Source: Methanofollis formosanus
GTDB taxonomy: Archaea; Halobacteriota; Methanomicrobia; Methanomicrobiales; Methanofollaceae
Assembly (NCBI RefSeq): GCF_019633745.1
Contig: NZ_CP037968.1
Coordinates: 998,789 to 1,062,788 of the forward strand
Direction: 5' to 3'
Length of the DNA: 64,000 nucleotides
Shown piece by piece: positions 8,657-19,900 of the stretch. The translations under genes were made by a program, and so were the position numbers. The notes beneath the pieces are model-generated. The model did no database searches. It saw nothing but the letters and a program-made list of their open reading frames with translations, and was not told the origin of the DNA. Numbering within the stretch: position 1 is the first letter of the stretch; each line of letters begins with the position of its first letter.

Positions 8657-11600
8657 ATGAATAAATCAACTGGAATTATCTGTCTTATTCTGCTTACCCT
8701 CCTCATCGCCCCCGCTGCAGCGGCGACGCTGTATGTCGACGACAACGGCGGCGAAGGGATCTACACGACCATCGGCGAGGCCATCACGGCCGCCGCCGAT
8801 GGAGACTGCATCGTCGTCCGAGACGGCGCCTACACCGAGAACGTGCAGGTGGACAAACAACTCTGCATCCGCTCCGAGAACGGCGCGTCGGCCGTCACCG
8901 TCACCGCCGCAGCCGCCACAAAACCGGTCTTCAACCTCGCCGCCAACGGCGTGACCATCGAAGGCTTCACGGTCTGCGGACCGGGTGACTGGGGTGCGAT
9001 CGAGATCGTCGGGTTCAACGATTGCATCGTCAGGAAGAACGACTGTTCGGGTTGCTACAACGGCATTCACCTCGGCGGAGCGGCGACGAACAACACCATT
9101 GAGGAGAACTATTGCCACGAGAACGACAAGCGCGGCCTCAGTGTCCGCGACACCGCCAACGCCAACCTCCTCGTCAACAACACCTGTGAGAAGAACGCTG
9201 AAGACGAGATCTGCATCAAGGACGCAGCGAAGAACAACGTCATCTGGGCAAACGCCTTCAACGGGACTGTTGAACTCCGCACGGCGAACATCTATCACTC
9301 GTCGGCAGAGGTAGCCTACACCTATGGTTCGAAAGCCTTCACCGGCTATGTCGGGAACTATTACAGCCGGTACACCGGCGCGGACGCCGACACGAACGGT
9401 ATCGGCGACACACCCATGTCCTTTGGTACCTATAAGGACGAGTACCCGATGATGGGGCTCTGGCGGAACGGTGAGATCACCGGCGGGCCGACCACCCCGG
9501 TCGGTCCCACGACCCGGTACGTCGATGCCAGCGGGGGCACCGCCTACGCCACGATAAATGATGCAGTCGCGGCCTCGAACCCCGGCGACACCATCATCGT
9601 GAAGGACGGCGCCTACACCGAGAACGTGCAGGTGGACAAAGATCTCGTCATCCGCTCCGAGAACGGGGCGTCGGCCGTCACCGTCACCGCCGCAGCCGCC
9701 ACAAAACCGGTCTTCAACCTCGCCGCCAACGGCGTGAAGGTCGAAGGATTCACGGTCTGCGGCCCGAGCGACTGGGGTGGCGTGGAGATCGTCGGGTTCA
9801 ACGATTGCACGGTCAGGAAGAACGACGTTTCAGGCTGCTACAACGGCATTCACCTCGGCGGAGCTGCGACGAACAACACCGTCGATGAGAACTATTGCCA
9901 CGAGAACGACAAGCGCGGCCTCAGTGTCCGCGACACCGCCAACGTCAACCTCCTCGTCAACAACATCTGTGAGAAGAACGGAGAAGACGAGATCTGCATC
10001 AAGGACGCAGCGAAGAACAACATCATCTGGGCAAACGCCTTCAACGGAACCGTCGAACTCAGAACCGCAAACACCTACCACTCCCCAGAAGAAGTGGCCT
10101 ACATCTATGGTTCGAAAGCCTTCACCGGCTATGTCGGGAACTATTACACCCGGTACACCGGCGCGGACGCCGACACCAACGGCATCGGCGACACACCGAT
10201 GTCATTCGGCACCTACAAGGACGAGTACCCGATGATGGGGCTCTGGCGGAACGGTGAGATCACCGGCGGGCCGATTGGTGCGGCGACGCTGTATGTCGAC
10301 GACGACGGCGGCGAAGGCGTCTACACCACCATCTCTGATGCGGTCGCGGCCTCGAACGCCGGCGACACCGTCGTCGTCCGCGACGGCGCCTACACCGAGA
10401 ACGTGCAGGTGGACAAACAACTCTGCATCCGCTCCGAGAACGGCGCCGGCGCCGTGACGGTCACCGCCGCCTCCCCCACCAAACCGGTCTTCAACCTCGC
10501 CGCCAACGGCGTGACCCTCGAAGGCTTCACGTTCTGCGGCCCCAGTGACTGGGGCGGGATCGAGGTCGTCGGGTTCAATGACTGCACGGTCAGGAAGAAC
10601 GACGTTTCAGGCTGCTACAACGGCATTCACATCGGTGAAACAGCGACGAACAACACCGTCGAAGAAAACTATTGCCACGAGAACGACAAGCGTGGTCTCA
10701 GTGTCCGCGACACCGCAAACGCCAACATCCTCGTCAACAACACCTGCGAGAAGAACGGAGAGGACGAGATCTGCATCAAGGACGCAGCGAAGAACAACGT
10801 CATCTGGGCCAACGCCTTCAACGGAACCGTCGAACTCCGCACGGCGAACACCTACCACTCCCCAGAAGAAGTGGCCTACACCTACGGTACGAAGGCGTGC
10901 ACCGGCTATGTCGGGAACTACTACAGCCGGTACACCGGCGCGGACGCCGACACCAACGGTATCGGCGACACCTCGATGTCCTTTGGTACCTACAAGGACG
11001 ACTACCCCATGATGGGCCTCTGGCGGAACGGCGAGATCACCGGCGGGCCGGTGCAGGAGTCGAAGACATGGTATGTCGATAAAGCCGGCGGCGAGGGAGT
11101 CTACACCTCCATCGGGGCGGCGGTCACGGCCGCCGCCGAGGGTGACATTATCGTCGTCCGCGACGGCACCTACACCGAGAACGTGCAGGTGGACAAACAA
11201 CTCTGCATCAGCTCCGAGAACGGTGCGTCGACAGTCACCGTCACCGCTGCCTCCCCCACAAAACCGGCCTTCAACCTCGCCGCCGACGGCGTGATCCTCG
11301 AAGGCTTCACGGTCTGCGGCCCCAGTGACTGGGGCGGCATTGAGATCGTCGGGTTCAACGATTGCATCGTCAGGAAGAACGACTGTTCGGGGTGCTACAA
11401 CGGCATCCACATCGGCGGCAACGCCACCGGCAACACCGTCGAAGAGAATTATTGTCACGAGAACAACAAACGCGGTCTCAGTGTCCGCGACACCGCCAAC
11501 GCCAACATCCTCGTCAACAACACCTGCGAGAAGAACAACGACGACGAGATCTGCATCAAGGACGTAGCGAAGAACAACGTCATCTGGGCCAACACCTTCA

Positions 11601-14600
11601 ACGGAACCGTCGAACTCAGAACTGCAAACACCTATCACTCACCAGAAGAAGTAGCCTACACCTACGGCGCGAAGACCTTCACCGCCTATGTCGGGAATTA
11701 CTACAGCCGGTACACCGGCACCGACGCCGACACCAACGGCATCGGCGACACACCCATGTCCTTCGGCGTCTACAAGGACGAGTACCCGATGATGGGGCTC
11801 TGGAAGAACGGCACGATCACCGGCGGAAAGACGGGTCCGACGACGCTGTATGTCGACGACGACGGCAGCGCCGACTTCACCACCATCCAGGCGGCGATCA
11901 ACGCCTCCGCTGCAGGCGACATCATCATCGTCAGGGACGGCACCTACACCGAGAACGTGTACGTCGACAAAGAGCTGCTGACAATCAAGTCTGAGAACGG
12001 TTCTGCATCGACAAGGGTCCTAGCAGCGGACCCAGCCAACAATGTCTTTACGATTGTCAGGAAATCTGTGAATATCACGGGATTTACGATCAAGGGAGCA
12101 AACTCCTCAACTGCCTTCAAGGCAGGGGTCCGCATCTCTGCCTCATACTGCTCGGTCACAGAAAATACCTGTACTGATTGCATGCACGGCATCCAGATTA
12201 AGGGCAAAAATAACACCGTAACCGGGAACAACTGCGTTTACTGCCCTGGAAACGGCATCTGGCTAGATCAGTTCACCGGGAACAACACCGTGGTGAACAA
12301 CACCTGTTCCCACAGCCGTAACGGCATTAAACTGGACTATTCAAGTCACAATGAGATCTATCTCAATAATTTCGTGGACAATAAATATAACGAACTCTGT
12401 GGTTACCTTTCTGCCAGTACCTGGAACACCACCGAGCCGATAACCTACACATACCGCGGCAAGACGTTCACCAACTATCTCGGCAACTACTACGGACATT
12501 ACACCGGCAAGGATGCCTTCGGCGATGGGATCGGCGACACCCCCTATTTCGCCCGCAACAACGGCGGCACCGACCACGCACCCCTGATGGGGGCGTGGAA
12601 GGACGGCACCATAGAGTCGTCCGGCCCCCTGACCTTCTATGTCGACGATGACGGTGGCGAGGGAGTCTACACCACCATCAGCGAGGCGGTCAGAGAAGCC
12701 ATCGCAGGCGACATCATCATCATCAGGAACGGCACCTACACCGAGAACGTGCTGGTGGACAAACAACTCTGCATCCGCTCCGAGAACGGCACTTCGGCTG
12801 TCACCGTCACGGCCGCCGCCGCCTCCAAACCGGTCTTCGACGTCGATGCCGACGGTGTGACCGTGGAGGGCTTCACGATCCGCGGCCCGACGAACGAACA
12901 CATCGCGGGCATCGAGATCGTCGGATTCGACAACGGTACCTTCAGGAAGAACGACTGTTCGGGGTGCTACAACGGCATCCATCTCGGCGGCGACGCAACC
13001 GGCAACACCGTCGAGGAGAACTATTGTCACGATAACACCAGGCGCGGCATCAGTCTCCGCGACAGTGTCCACGACAACCTGGTCTTCAACAACATCTGCG
13101 AGCAGAACACCGACGACCAGATCTGCGTCAAGGACACACCGAAAGACAACATCATCTGGGCCAACACCTTCAAAGGCTCCGTCGAACTCCTCACGGCAAA
13201 CACCTACCATTCACCCGCCGAAGTGACCTACATCTACGGGCGTGACACCTTCACCAGTTATGTCGGGAACTATTACAGCCAGTACACCGGCACCGACGCC
13301 GACACGAACGGCATCGGCGACACTCCGATGTCCTTTGGCACCTATAAGGACGAGTACCCGATGATGGGCTCATGGCAGAACGGCACGATCACCGGCGGGC
13401 CGATGGATCCCAGAACCTGGTACGTCGACGACGACGGCAGCGCCGATTTCACCACCATCCAGGAAGCGCTCAACGAGGCATTGCCAGGCGATACGATCTC
13501 CGTCCTGCCGGGCACCTATTCAAGATTCAATGTCAACAAACCTCACATAACCATCATGAGCAGAGATGGGGCCGAATCGGTCATCGTGGACTGCCAGGGC
13601 AGTCAGGGCCTCAAGATCCCTGAAAGTAACAGTTATGACGCCACAGGGACAGTCCTCGACGACCTGACATTTCTCAATGGAAGGCCGAGTTTCTACTTAG
13701 GATATTATGGCCCGGCCAACGATTCGGTTGTCAGAAACTGCGTACTCGAAGAAATCGCACTCCAGGTCTATCTAAAAGGCAACAATCTCACGCTCGATGA
13801 TAACACTTTCATGAATACGACAGGATCTCCCGTATCTGTCGTGTATTTGAGAGATTCAACAGACTGCAACGTCATCGACAACACATTCATGAACATTACA
13901 ACGCGCTACGGGATCATGTACCTCCGCGGCACGGCTACTACCAACAACATCATCAGCGGAAACACCTTCGATACCGGCGGAAATTCCTTCTTCTTCCGTG
14001 AAGCCGGCGACGGGAACCAGATTTTCCTGAACAACAACGTCTCGAGCGTCGGCCTCCGGGAGGGCACCACCGCCCCGAACGTCACCCACTGGAACGCCAC
14101 CGCTCCCGTCACCTACACCTACCATGGCGTTGAACACACCGGCTATCTCGGGAACTTCTGGTCCAACTGCACCGGTGAGGACACCAACGACGACGGCGTC
14201 ATCAACACCGCGTACGAACTCCCCGACGGCCTGGGCACCGACCACGCACCCCTGATGGGCACCTGGCAGGATGGTGTGATCAGTGCATCTGCTCCCGAAC
14301 TCACCGCCATCACCCTCGTACCGGCCACCGCCGGTATGACCGTCGGTGACGGGCAGCAGTTCGCCGCAACCGCCTACGACCAGTACGGCGAGGAGATCGC
14401 AGAGACCGAGTTCACCTGGACGAGCAGCAACACCGCCGTCGCAACCGTGAATGCCACCGGATACGTCGAGGCGCTCACCGCCGGCACCGCGACCATCACC
14501 GCCACGAGCGGCGAGGTCAGTGGCACCGCCGAAGTGACGGTGAGCACCGAACCGTCTGAACTCACCACCATCGTCATCGCCCCGGCCACCGCCGGCATGA

Positions 14601-15340
14601 CCGTCGGTGACGGGCAGCAGTTCACCGCGACCGCCTACGACCAGTACGGCGAGGAGATCGCAGAGACCGCGTTCACCTGGACGAGCAGCAACACCGCCGT
14701 CGCAACCGTGAACGCCACCGGCTATGTCGAGGCAGTCGCTGCCGGCACCGCAACCATCACCGCCGCGAGCGGCGAGGTCAGCGGCACCGCCGAAGTGACG
14801 GTGAGTGCAGAACCGTCGTCCGAGTTCACCAGCATCACCCTCAAGAAGGGATGGAACTTTATCTCGGTCCCGCGGACCCTCGCACCGGGCACCGACACCG
14901 CCGCGATCTTCGCAGACGTCGAATCCGCCGGCCACTCCATCCTCGCCTTCGACGCCGCCGCAGGACTCTGGAAGACCCTCGGCGAGAACGACACGGTCAG
15001 CCCCCTCGACGGCATCTGGGTCTACGCCGCCCAGAGCACCACCGTCGAACTCACCGTCGACCCGGCAAAACCCGTGACACCGCCGACAAAGCACCTCTCC
15101 GAGGGATGGAACGCCATCGGGTTCTCAGACATCGAACCGGCAGCGGCAAAGGACGCACTCATCTCCGTCAAGGAGAACTGGGCCATCCTCATCGGCTATG
15201 ACGCCGAGAGCCAGGCATACGAACACTCGGCCATCAACGGCGCCGTCGGAAGCCACACCGACACCCTCCCCATGATACCGGGCAAGGGATACTGGCTGTT
15301 CCTCAGGGCGGACGGCACCCTGGCGGCCATCAGCACCTAA
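8657..15340 (+). CDS. giant secreted beta-helix repeat protein
   Basis: 2227 aa. A signal peptide (MNKSTGIICLILLTLLIAP, cut near AAAA-TLYVDD) is followed by seven NosD/CASH-type beta-helix modules of about 255-260 aa. Modules 1-4 and 6 are close copies; 5 and 7 are divergent. Each close copy carries the same cysteine series (VCGP, NDC, SGCYNG, NYCHEN, TCEKN, ICIKD) and a closing GYVGNYYSRYTGADADTNG motif. Two Big_2 Ig-like domains (about 1880-2050) and the shared C-terminal domain (KKGWNFISVP ... PGKGYWL) come last. There is no C-terminal membrane segment. Start 8657 follows GGTGAT by four bases; an upstream in-frame GTG (8573) lies inside the leader. The ligand is unknown. Confidence 0.85.
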   Translation: MNKSTGIICLILLTLLIAPAAAATLYVDDNGGEGIYTTIGEAITAAADGDCIVVRDGAYTENVQVDKQLCIRSENGASAVTVTAAAATKPVFNLAANGVTIEGFTVCGPGDWGAIEIVGFNDCIVRKNDCSGCYNGIHLGGAATNNTIEENYCHENDKRGLSVRDTANANLLVNNTCEKNAEDEICIKDAAKNNVIWANAFNGTVELRTANIYHSSAEVAYTYGSKAFTGYVGNYYSRYTGADADTNGIGDTPMSFGTYKDEYPMMGLWRNGEITGGPTTPVGPTTRYVDASGGTAYATINDAVAASNPGDTIIVKDGAYTENVQVDKDLVIRSENGASAVTVTAAAATKPVFNLAANGVKVEGFTVCGPSDWGGVEIVGFNDCTVRKNDVSGCYNGIHLGGAATNNTVDENYCHENDKRGLSVRDTANVNLLVNNICEKNGEDEICIKDAAKNNIIWANAFNGTVELRTANTYHSPEEVAYIYGSKAFTGYVGNYYTRYTGADADTNGIGDTPMSFGTYKDEYPMMGLWRNGEITGGPIGAATLYVDDDGGEGVYTTISDAVAASNAGDTVVVRDGAYTENVQVDKQLCIRSENGAGAVTVTAASPTKPVFNLAANGVTLEGFTFCGPSDWGGIEVVGFNDCTVRKNDVSGCYNGIHIGETATNNTVEENYCHENDKRGLSVRDTANANILVNNTCEKNGEDEICIKDAAKNNVIWANAFNGTVELRTANTYHSPEEVAYTYGTKACTGYVGNYYSRYTGADADTNGIGDTSMSFGTYKDDYPMMGLWRNGEITGGPVQESKTWYVDKAGGEGVYTSIGAAVTAAAEGDIIVVRDGTYTENVQVDKQLCISSENGASTVTVTAASPTKPAFNLAADGVILEGFTVCGPSDWGGIEIVGFNDCIVRKNDCSGCYNGIHIGGNATGNTVEENYCHENNKRGLSVRDTANANILVNNTCEKNNDDEICIKDVAKNNVIWANTFNGTVELRTANTYHSPEEVAYTYGAKTFTAYVGNYYSRYTGTDADTNGIGDTPMSFGVYKDEYPMMGLWKNGTITGGKTGPTTLYVDDDGSADFTTIQAAINASAAGDIIIVRDGTYTENVYVDKELLTIKSENGSASTRVLAADPANNVFTIVRKSVNITGFTIKGANSSTAFKAGVRISASYCSVTENTCTDCMHGIQIKGKNNTVTGNNCVYCPGNGIWLDQFTGNNTVVNNTCSHSRNGIKLDYSSHNEIYLNNFVDNKYNELCGYLSASTWNTTEPITYTYRGKTFTNYLGNYYGHYTGKDAFGDGIGDTPYFARNNGGTDHAPLMGAWKDGTIESSGPLTFYVDDDGGEGVYTTISEAVREAIAGDIIIIRNGTYTENVLVDKQLCIRSENGTSAVTVTAAAASKPVFDVDADGVTVEGFTIRGPTNEHIAGIEIVGFDNGTFRKNDCSGCYNGIHLGGDATGNTVEENYCHDNTRRGISLRDSVHDNLVFNNICEQNTDDQICVKDTPKDNIIWANTFKGSVELLTANTYHSPAEVTYIYGRDTFTSYVGNYYSQYTGTDADTNGIGDTPMSFGTYKDEYPMMGSWQNGTITGGPMDPRTWYVDDDGSADFTTIQEALNEALPGDTISVLPGTYSRFNVNKPHITIMSRDGAESVIVDCQGSQGLKIPESNSYDATGTVLDDLTFLNGRPSFYLGYYGPANDSVVRNCVLEEIALQVYLKGNNLTLDDNTFMNTTGSPVSVVYLRDSTDCNVIDNTFMNITTRYGIMYLRGTATTNNIISGNTFDTGGNSFFFREAGDGNQIFLNNNVSSVGLREGTTAPNVTHWNATAPVTYTYHGVEHTGYLGNFWSNCTGEDTNDDGVINTAYELPDGLGTDHAPLMGTWQDGVISASAPELTAITLVPATAGMTVGDGQQFAATAYDQYGEEIAETEFTWTSSNTAVATVNATGYVEALTAGTATITATSGEVSGTAEVTVSTEPSELTTIVIAPATAGMTVGDGQQFTATAYDQYGEEIAETAFTWTSSNTAVATVNATGYVEAVAAGTATITAASGEVSGTAEVTVSAEPSSEFTSITLKKGWNFISVPRTLAPGTDTAAIFADVESAGHSILAFDAAAGLWKTLGENDTVSPLDGIWVYAAQSTTVELTVDPAKPVTPPTKHLSEGWNAIGFSDIEPAAAKDALISVKENWAILIGYDAESQAYEHSAINGAVGSHTDTLPMIPGKGYWLFLRADGTLAAIST
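8726..13400 (+). repeat. tandem intragenic repeats of about 780 bp (beta-helix modules)
   Basis: Units begin near 8726, 9506, 10281, 11062, 11836 (diverged) and 12633, each opening with a variant of TLYVDDDGGEGVYTTI and closing with EYPMMGLWRNGEITGGP. Units 1-4 are nearly identical at DNA level over long stretches, which implies recent duplication or ongoing gene conversion. The same module occurs in the genes at 16905 and 23033. Confidence 0.85.
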
Positions 15341-15363
15341 TTTTTTTCGTGAGGAAGAAGACC

Positions 15364-16452
15364 ATGAAAAGAATCTCCATCGTTCTCATCATCGCCCTCG
15401 CACTCGTCACAGGTGTCATGGCGGCAGAAGAAGTGCCGCAGATGCCAGACGAGTACAAGGGCACCGTCACCATCGACGGCACACCCGCACCCGCGGGCAC
15501 GACCATCCTCGCCCTCATCGACGGCGAGGTCGCAGGGACCATCACCATCGACGAACCGGGCACCTTCGGCGGCGACAAAAACACCGACCAGAACCTCCCG
15601 GTCACCGGTTACGCCGACGACGTCGGCAAGACCGTCACCTTCACCGTTGGCGGCAAGGAAGCCGGGAAGGCAACCTTCCGCCCCGGCGAGGTGCACACCA
15701 TCGCCCTTGCAGCGAAGAGCGGCACCACGCCGACCCCGACCCCCGGCAGCAGCGGCGGCGGCGGGGGCGGCAGCCCCTCGAACCCCGCTCCGGTGAGAAC
15801 CGTCGCACCCTCCGTCGAGGCACCGGCAGCACCGGTCGTCGGCAGCACACCGCTCGCAACCTCCGCGACCGGCACCGTGGACGAGCCCGCAGCCGTCGTC
15901 TCATCAGACCGGATCGCAACCATCTCAGTACCTGAAGGAACCGCGGCCCACAACTCCGAAGGCACGCCCCTCGACGAGATCACCATCAGGCCCGCGTCAC
16001 CCGGCGAGGTGCCCGACGCCGCCGGCGTGACCGGGTTCGTCGCAGCAGGCTATACCTACCTCTGCGGACCCGCCGGCGCAACCTTCGACCCCGCCATCAC
16101 CCTTACCTTCGAGATCCCGGCGGAGAAATGGAAAGACCTCAAAGAGGGTGACCTCACCGTCAGGTGGTACAACGCCGACGCAGGACGATGGGAAGAGATC
16201 CCGACCACCGTCGACTATGAGACCATGACCGTCACCGCCGAAGTCTCGCACTTCAGCACCTTCGCACTCTTCACCGCCGCACAAACGCCCTCCGCCGGAG
16301 ACGACGACCGCCCGGCAGCACAGGTCACCGACGCGAACGGTGTCGAGGCACCCCGCGGCGAGACGACAGACCGGACTCTCCCGATCGTCACGGGCGTCCT
16401 CCTCATCGTTGGCATCGCCGGTGCCGCGATCTACATGAAGAAGAAAGACTAA
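15364..16452 (+). CDS. membrane-anchored surface protein with ZU5-like domain
   Basis: 362 aa: signal peptide (MKRISIVLIIALALVTGVMA), a small Ig-like beta domain (about 20-115, carrier-like, GTVTIDGTPAPAGTTI), a low-complexity linker (TPTPTPGSSGGGGGG, then Pro/Ala-rich), and a domain of about 150 aa ending in TVTAEVSHFSTFALF that resembles ZU5/PGF-pre-PGF-type domains. One C-terminal membrane helix (LPIVTGVLLIVGIAGAAIY) and KKKD close it. It starts 23 bases after the giant gene with ribosome site GAGGAAGA, so the two are probably co-transcribed. The anchor and position suggest a cell-surface partner of the secreted giant; that is inference. Confidence 0.8.
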   Translation: MKRISIVLIIALALVTGVMAAEEVPQMPDEYKGTVTIDGTPAPAGTTILALIDGEVAGTITIDEPGTFGGDKNTDQNLPVTGYADDVGKTVTFTVGGKEAGKATFRPGEVHTIALAAKSGTTPTPTPGSSGGGGGGSPSNPAPVRTVAPSVEAPAAPVVGSTPLATSATGTVDEPAAVVSSDRIATISVPEGTAAHNSEGTPLDEITIRPASPGEVPDAAGVTGFVAAGYTYLCGPAGATFDPAITLTFEIPAEKWKDLKEGDLTVRWYNADAGRWEEIPTTVDYETMTVTAEVSHFSTFALFTAAQTPSAGDDDRPAAQVTDANGVEAPRGETTDRTLPIVTGVLLIVGIAGAAIYMKKKD

Positions 16453-16465
16453 ACCTCCCAGGATA

Positions 16466-16904
16466 GATCAGACGCGCAGAATACAAATCAGATTATTTTA
16501 TTCTTTTTTCGTGCCATAATGCCCAAAAAGCCGAATGTGATCCATCCAATAGAGATAAATGCCACAATTACAATAATACGGACAAGCCGGAGCGGCATCC
16601 CGACCTTTTCAGAGCAACAGAGATCTTTCACGCGCCTTCGAGGCCCCGTTGCGGTCAAATGGGTAAAGGCAATTTAGTTAATATAATTTACACTTTCATG
16701 AAAAGAGATTTATAACTCGCCCGATCGACGTTCACGTATCTAAAAACCAACCGGAAGTGAAACCATGAGTTTACGTCGTACGATCCTGAGAATGAAAAAC
16801 CCCAAAGCGATGCCTCTCCAGTGCCCCCCCGGGGCAGGGGCAGAAGCTCGGTCCGTGGCGGTCTTCCGCCACGCCGCATCCTCTTTTTCCGTTCGGTGAT
16901 ATCG
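16466..16904 (+). promoter_or_regulatory. duplicated promoter and structured leader, copy 2
   Basis: Matches 8218-8656 at an exact offset of 8248 bases with no insertion or deletion. P1 is 16810-16843 and P2 is 16854-16873. In P1 the base pair T8579-A8583 of copy 1 is C16827-G16831 here, a two-sided change that keeps the helix. The P2 tetraloop differs (TCTT against CCTT) while its stem is unchanged. The leader ORF (16765-16899, 44 codons) is also kept but with several amino-acid changes. Confidence 0.7.
16701..16716 (+). promoter_or_regulatory. BRE/TATA promoter of the 1439-aa surface gene
   Basis: AAAAGAGATTTATAAC, identical to the element at 8453-8468. Confidence 0.75.
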
Positions 16905-19900
16905 ATGAATAAATCAACTGGAATTATCTGTCTTATTCTGCTCACCCTCCTCATCGCCCCCGCTGCAGCGGCGACGCTGTATGTCGACGACGACGGTGGC
17001 GAGGGAGTCTACACGACTATCGGGGCGGCGGTCACGGCTGCCGCCGATGGAGACGGCATCATCGTGAAGGACGGCACCTACACCGAGAACGTGCAGGTGG
17101 ACAAACTGCTCTGCATCTGCTCCGAGAACGGCGCCGGTGCAGTCACCGTCACCGCTGCCTCTCCCGCAAAACCAGTCTTCAACCTCGCCGCCAACGGCGT
17201 GACGGTCGAAGGATTCACGGTCTGCGGACCGGGCGACTGGGGCGGCGTGGAGATCGTCGGGTTCAAAGACTGCACCGTCAGGAAGAATGACGTTTCAGGC
17301 TGCTACAACGGCATTCACATCGGCGGCGACGCCTCAGGCAACACCGTTGAGGAGAACTATTGCCACGAGAACGACAAACGTGGTCTTAGTGTCCGCGACA
17401 CCGCTACCGGCAACCTCCTCTTCAACAACACCTGCGAGAAGAACGCCGAAGACCAGATCTGCATCAAGGACGCAGCGAATAACAATATCATCTGGGCCAA
17501 CGCCTTCAACGGCACTGTTGAACTCCGCACGGCGAACATCTATCACTCGTCGGCAGAGGTGACATACACCTATGGTTCGAAAGCGTGCACCGGCCATGTC
17601 GGCAACTATTACAGCCGGTACACCGGCGCAGACGCCGACACCAACGGCATCGGCGACACACCCATGTCCTTTGGTACCTATAAGGACGAGTACCCGATGA
17701 TGGGACTCTGGCGGAACGGCGAGATCACCGGCGGGCCCATCGACCCGGCCGACCTCGTCATTGCCATTGCGGGTGCGCCGGGCTGCACGGGGGAGGGTGC
17801 GGACGTTGCGTTCGAGGATACGGTGACGGTCACCAACAACGGGACCGCGACCGCAGAGGCGTTCTCGGTCTTTTTGTATGCCACTCTTACATCGGAGGAG
17901 GAGATCGTCGTCGGGAACCTGACCGTCGAGAGCCTTGCCGGCGGCGGGGCGGCGGCGGACCTCACGTTCACCTGGGAACCGCCGCGGCGCGAGATGAAGA
18001 TGCTGCGAGCGGTCGTCGATGCAGGTGAAGTGGTGACGGAGACGAACGAGACGAACAACGAGGCAACCTTCACCATCACGCCGCCCAGTTATGGTGGGAC
18101 GACCGAGGTCACCGTCATCAAACATGCAGAGAACGGCACCGTCGTCAACTCAACGACCGTGCATTTCAGATGGATGGAACGCAACCTCCCGGTCCTCGGC
18201 GACGGCAAGACCAGGTATTATCACCAGGGACCGGTCTTCGAGAACGAGTGGAAAATGGTCCATCCGAACGAGCCCTACGACAAGTGGAATCCGACCGAGG
18301 ACGTCAACCTCGTCGATTACGGCGTCATGAGAGGGACGGATGTCCGGGATCTCTGCGACCTCGTCGGTGGCATGACACCGGGCGACCGGATCACCGTCAG
18401 GGCACGGGACGGGTGGAAGGTGTCGTTCGGGTATGTGAATATCTATGAATACGAGGCAAGGCAGGGGCCTCTGGTCCTCACCTGGGAGGCCGACGGCAAA
18501 AAGGTGCCAGGAGGATACCGAGACGGGATGAGGGTCTTCTTCTTCGCCGACAACTCAACCAACCCGCACGGATGGCATGTCTTCGGCATCGACGACATGG
18601 TCAACTGTCTCAGGCCGTCAGACTGGCACTTCTACGAGGACGAACCATCACCCAAGGGTATTTCGACGAAGTTCGTCAAAGAGATCCATATCTATACCCG
18701 TGATCCACCGGCCGTCGAGCGGATCGTCGTCAAACCGGAACTGGCAGATGTCTTTGCCGGGGAGGTGCAGCAGTTCGTAGCCATATGCTACGACCAGTAC
18801 GACGATGTTATGAAGAATATCCCGGTCACCTGGTCGTTCAGCAACGAAACGGTCGGCGAGATCGAACAGGACGGACTGTACACAGGACACGCCATCGGTA
18901 CCGCTCACGTCGTCGCAACAGTAGAGGGCGTTAACGGGACCGCAACCGTCTTCCCGACCGAGATCGTTGCATGGGCAGACCCATGCGAGTCGGCCGCAGG
19001 ATGGACCGGGACGAACTTCTTGGTGAATGATGCCAAGTTCCATGAAGGAAGGAACAGCATCAGTTCGGGCTGGTCGACGAAGAATTCCCTGGCAGAGCGG
19101 ACGATCATCTTCCCGGAGAGGGCGACCACCCTCAGTTTCGACGCCTATGTGTACCTGGATAGGACCGTCGACGGAGACTGGGCGAAGATCTTCCTGGACG
19201 ACACGGAGATCGTCGAAGGAAAGAATGACGGGAGCATGTGGAAAAACTACGTCATCGACATCTCAGGATATGCACCGGGTGAGCACACCTTCAGGCTGCA
19301 GACCCATTTCAATGAGAGCAGCAGTAAATACCGGTACCTCAGCGTCGGTGTCGATGATATCAGGCTGATGGCGGCACGAGATGTTCCGACAGGGCCCCCG
19401 GTGGCGACGCTGTATGTCGACGACGACGGCGGGGATGGGATCTACACCACTATCTCCGATGCGGTCGCGGCCTCGAACGCCGGCGACACCATCGTCGTGA
19501 AGGACGGCGTCTACACCGAGAACGTGCTGGTGGACAAACTGCTCGTCATCCGCACCGAGAACGGCGCCGGCGCCGTGACCGTCACGGCCGCGACCACCGG
19601 CAAACCGGTCTTCGACGTCAACGCCGACGGCGTGACCGTCGAAGGCTTTGCGGTCCGCGGGCCGACCGACGAGCACGTCGCGGGCATCGAGATCGTCGGG
19701 TTCGACGACTGCATCGTCAGGAAGAACGACTGCGCCGGGTGCTACAACGGCATCCACCTCGGCGGCGACGCCACCGGCAACACCGTCGAAGAGAACTATT
19801 GTCACGAGAACAGCAAGCGCGGCCTCAGCCTCCGCGACACCGTCGCCGGCAATCTCGTCTTCAACAACACCTGCGAGAACAACGCTGAAGCCGAGATCTG

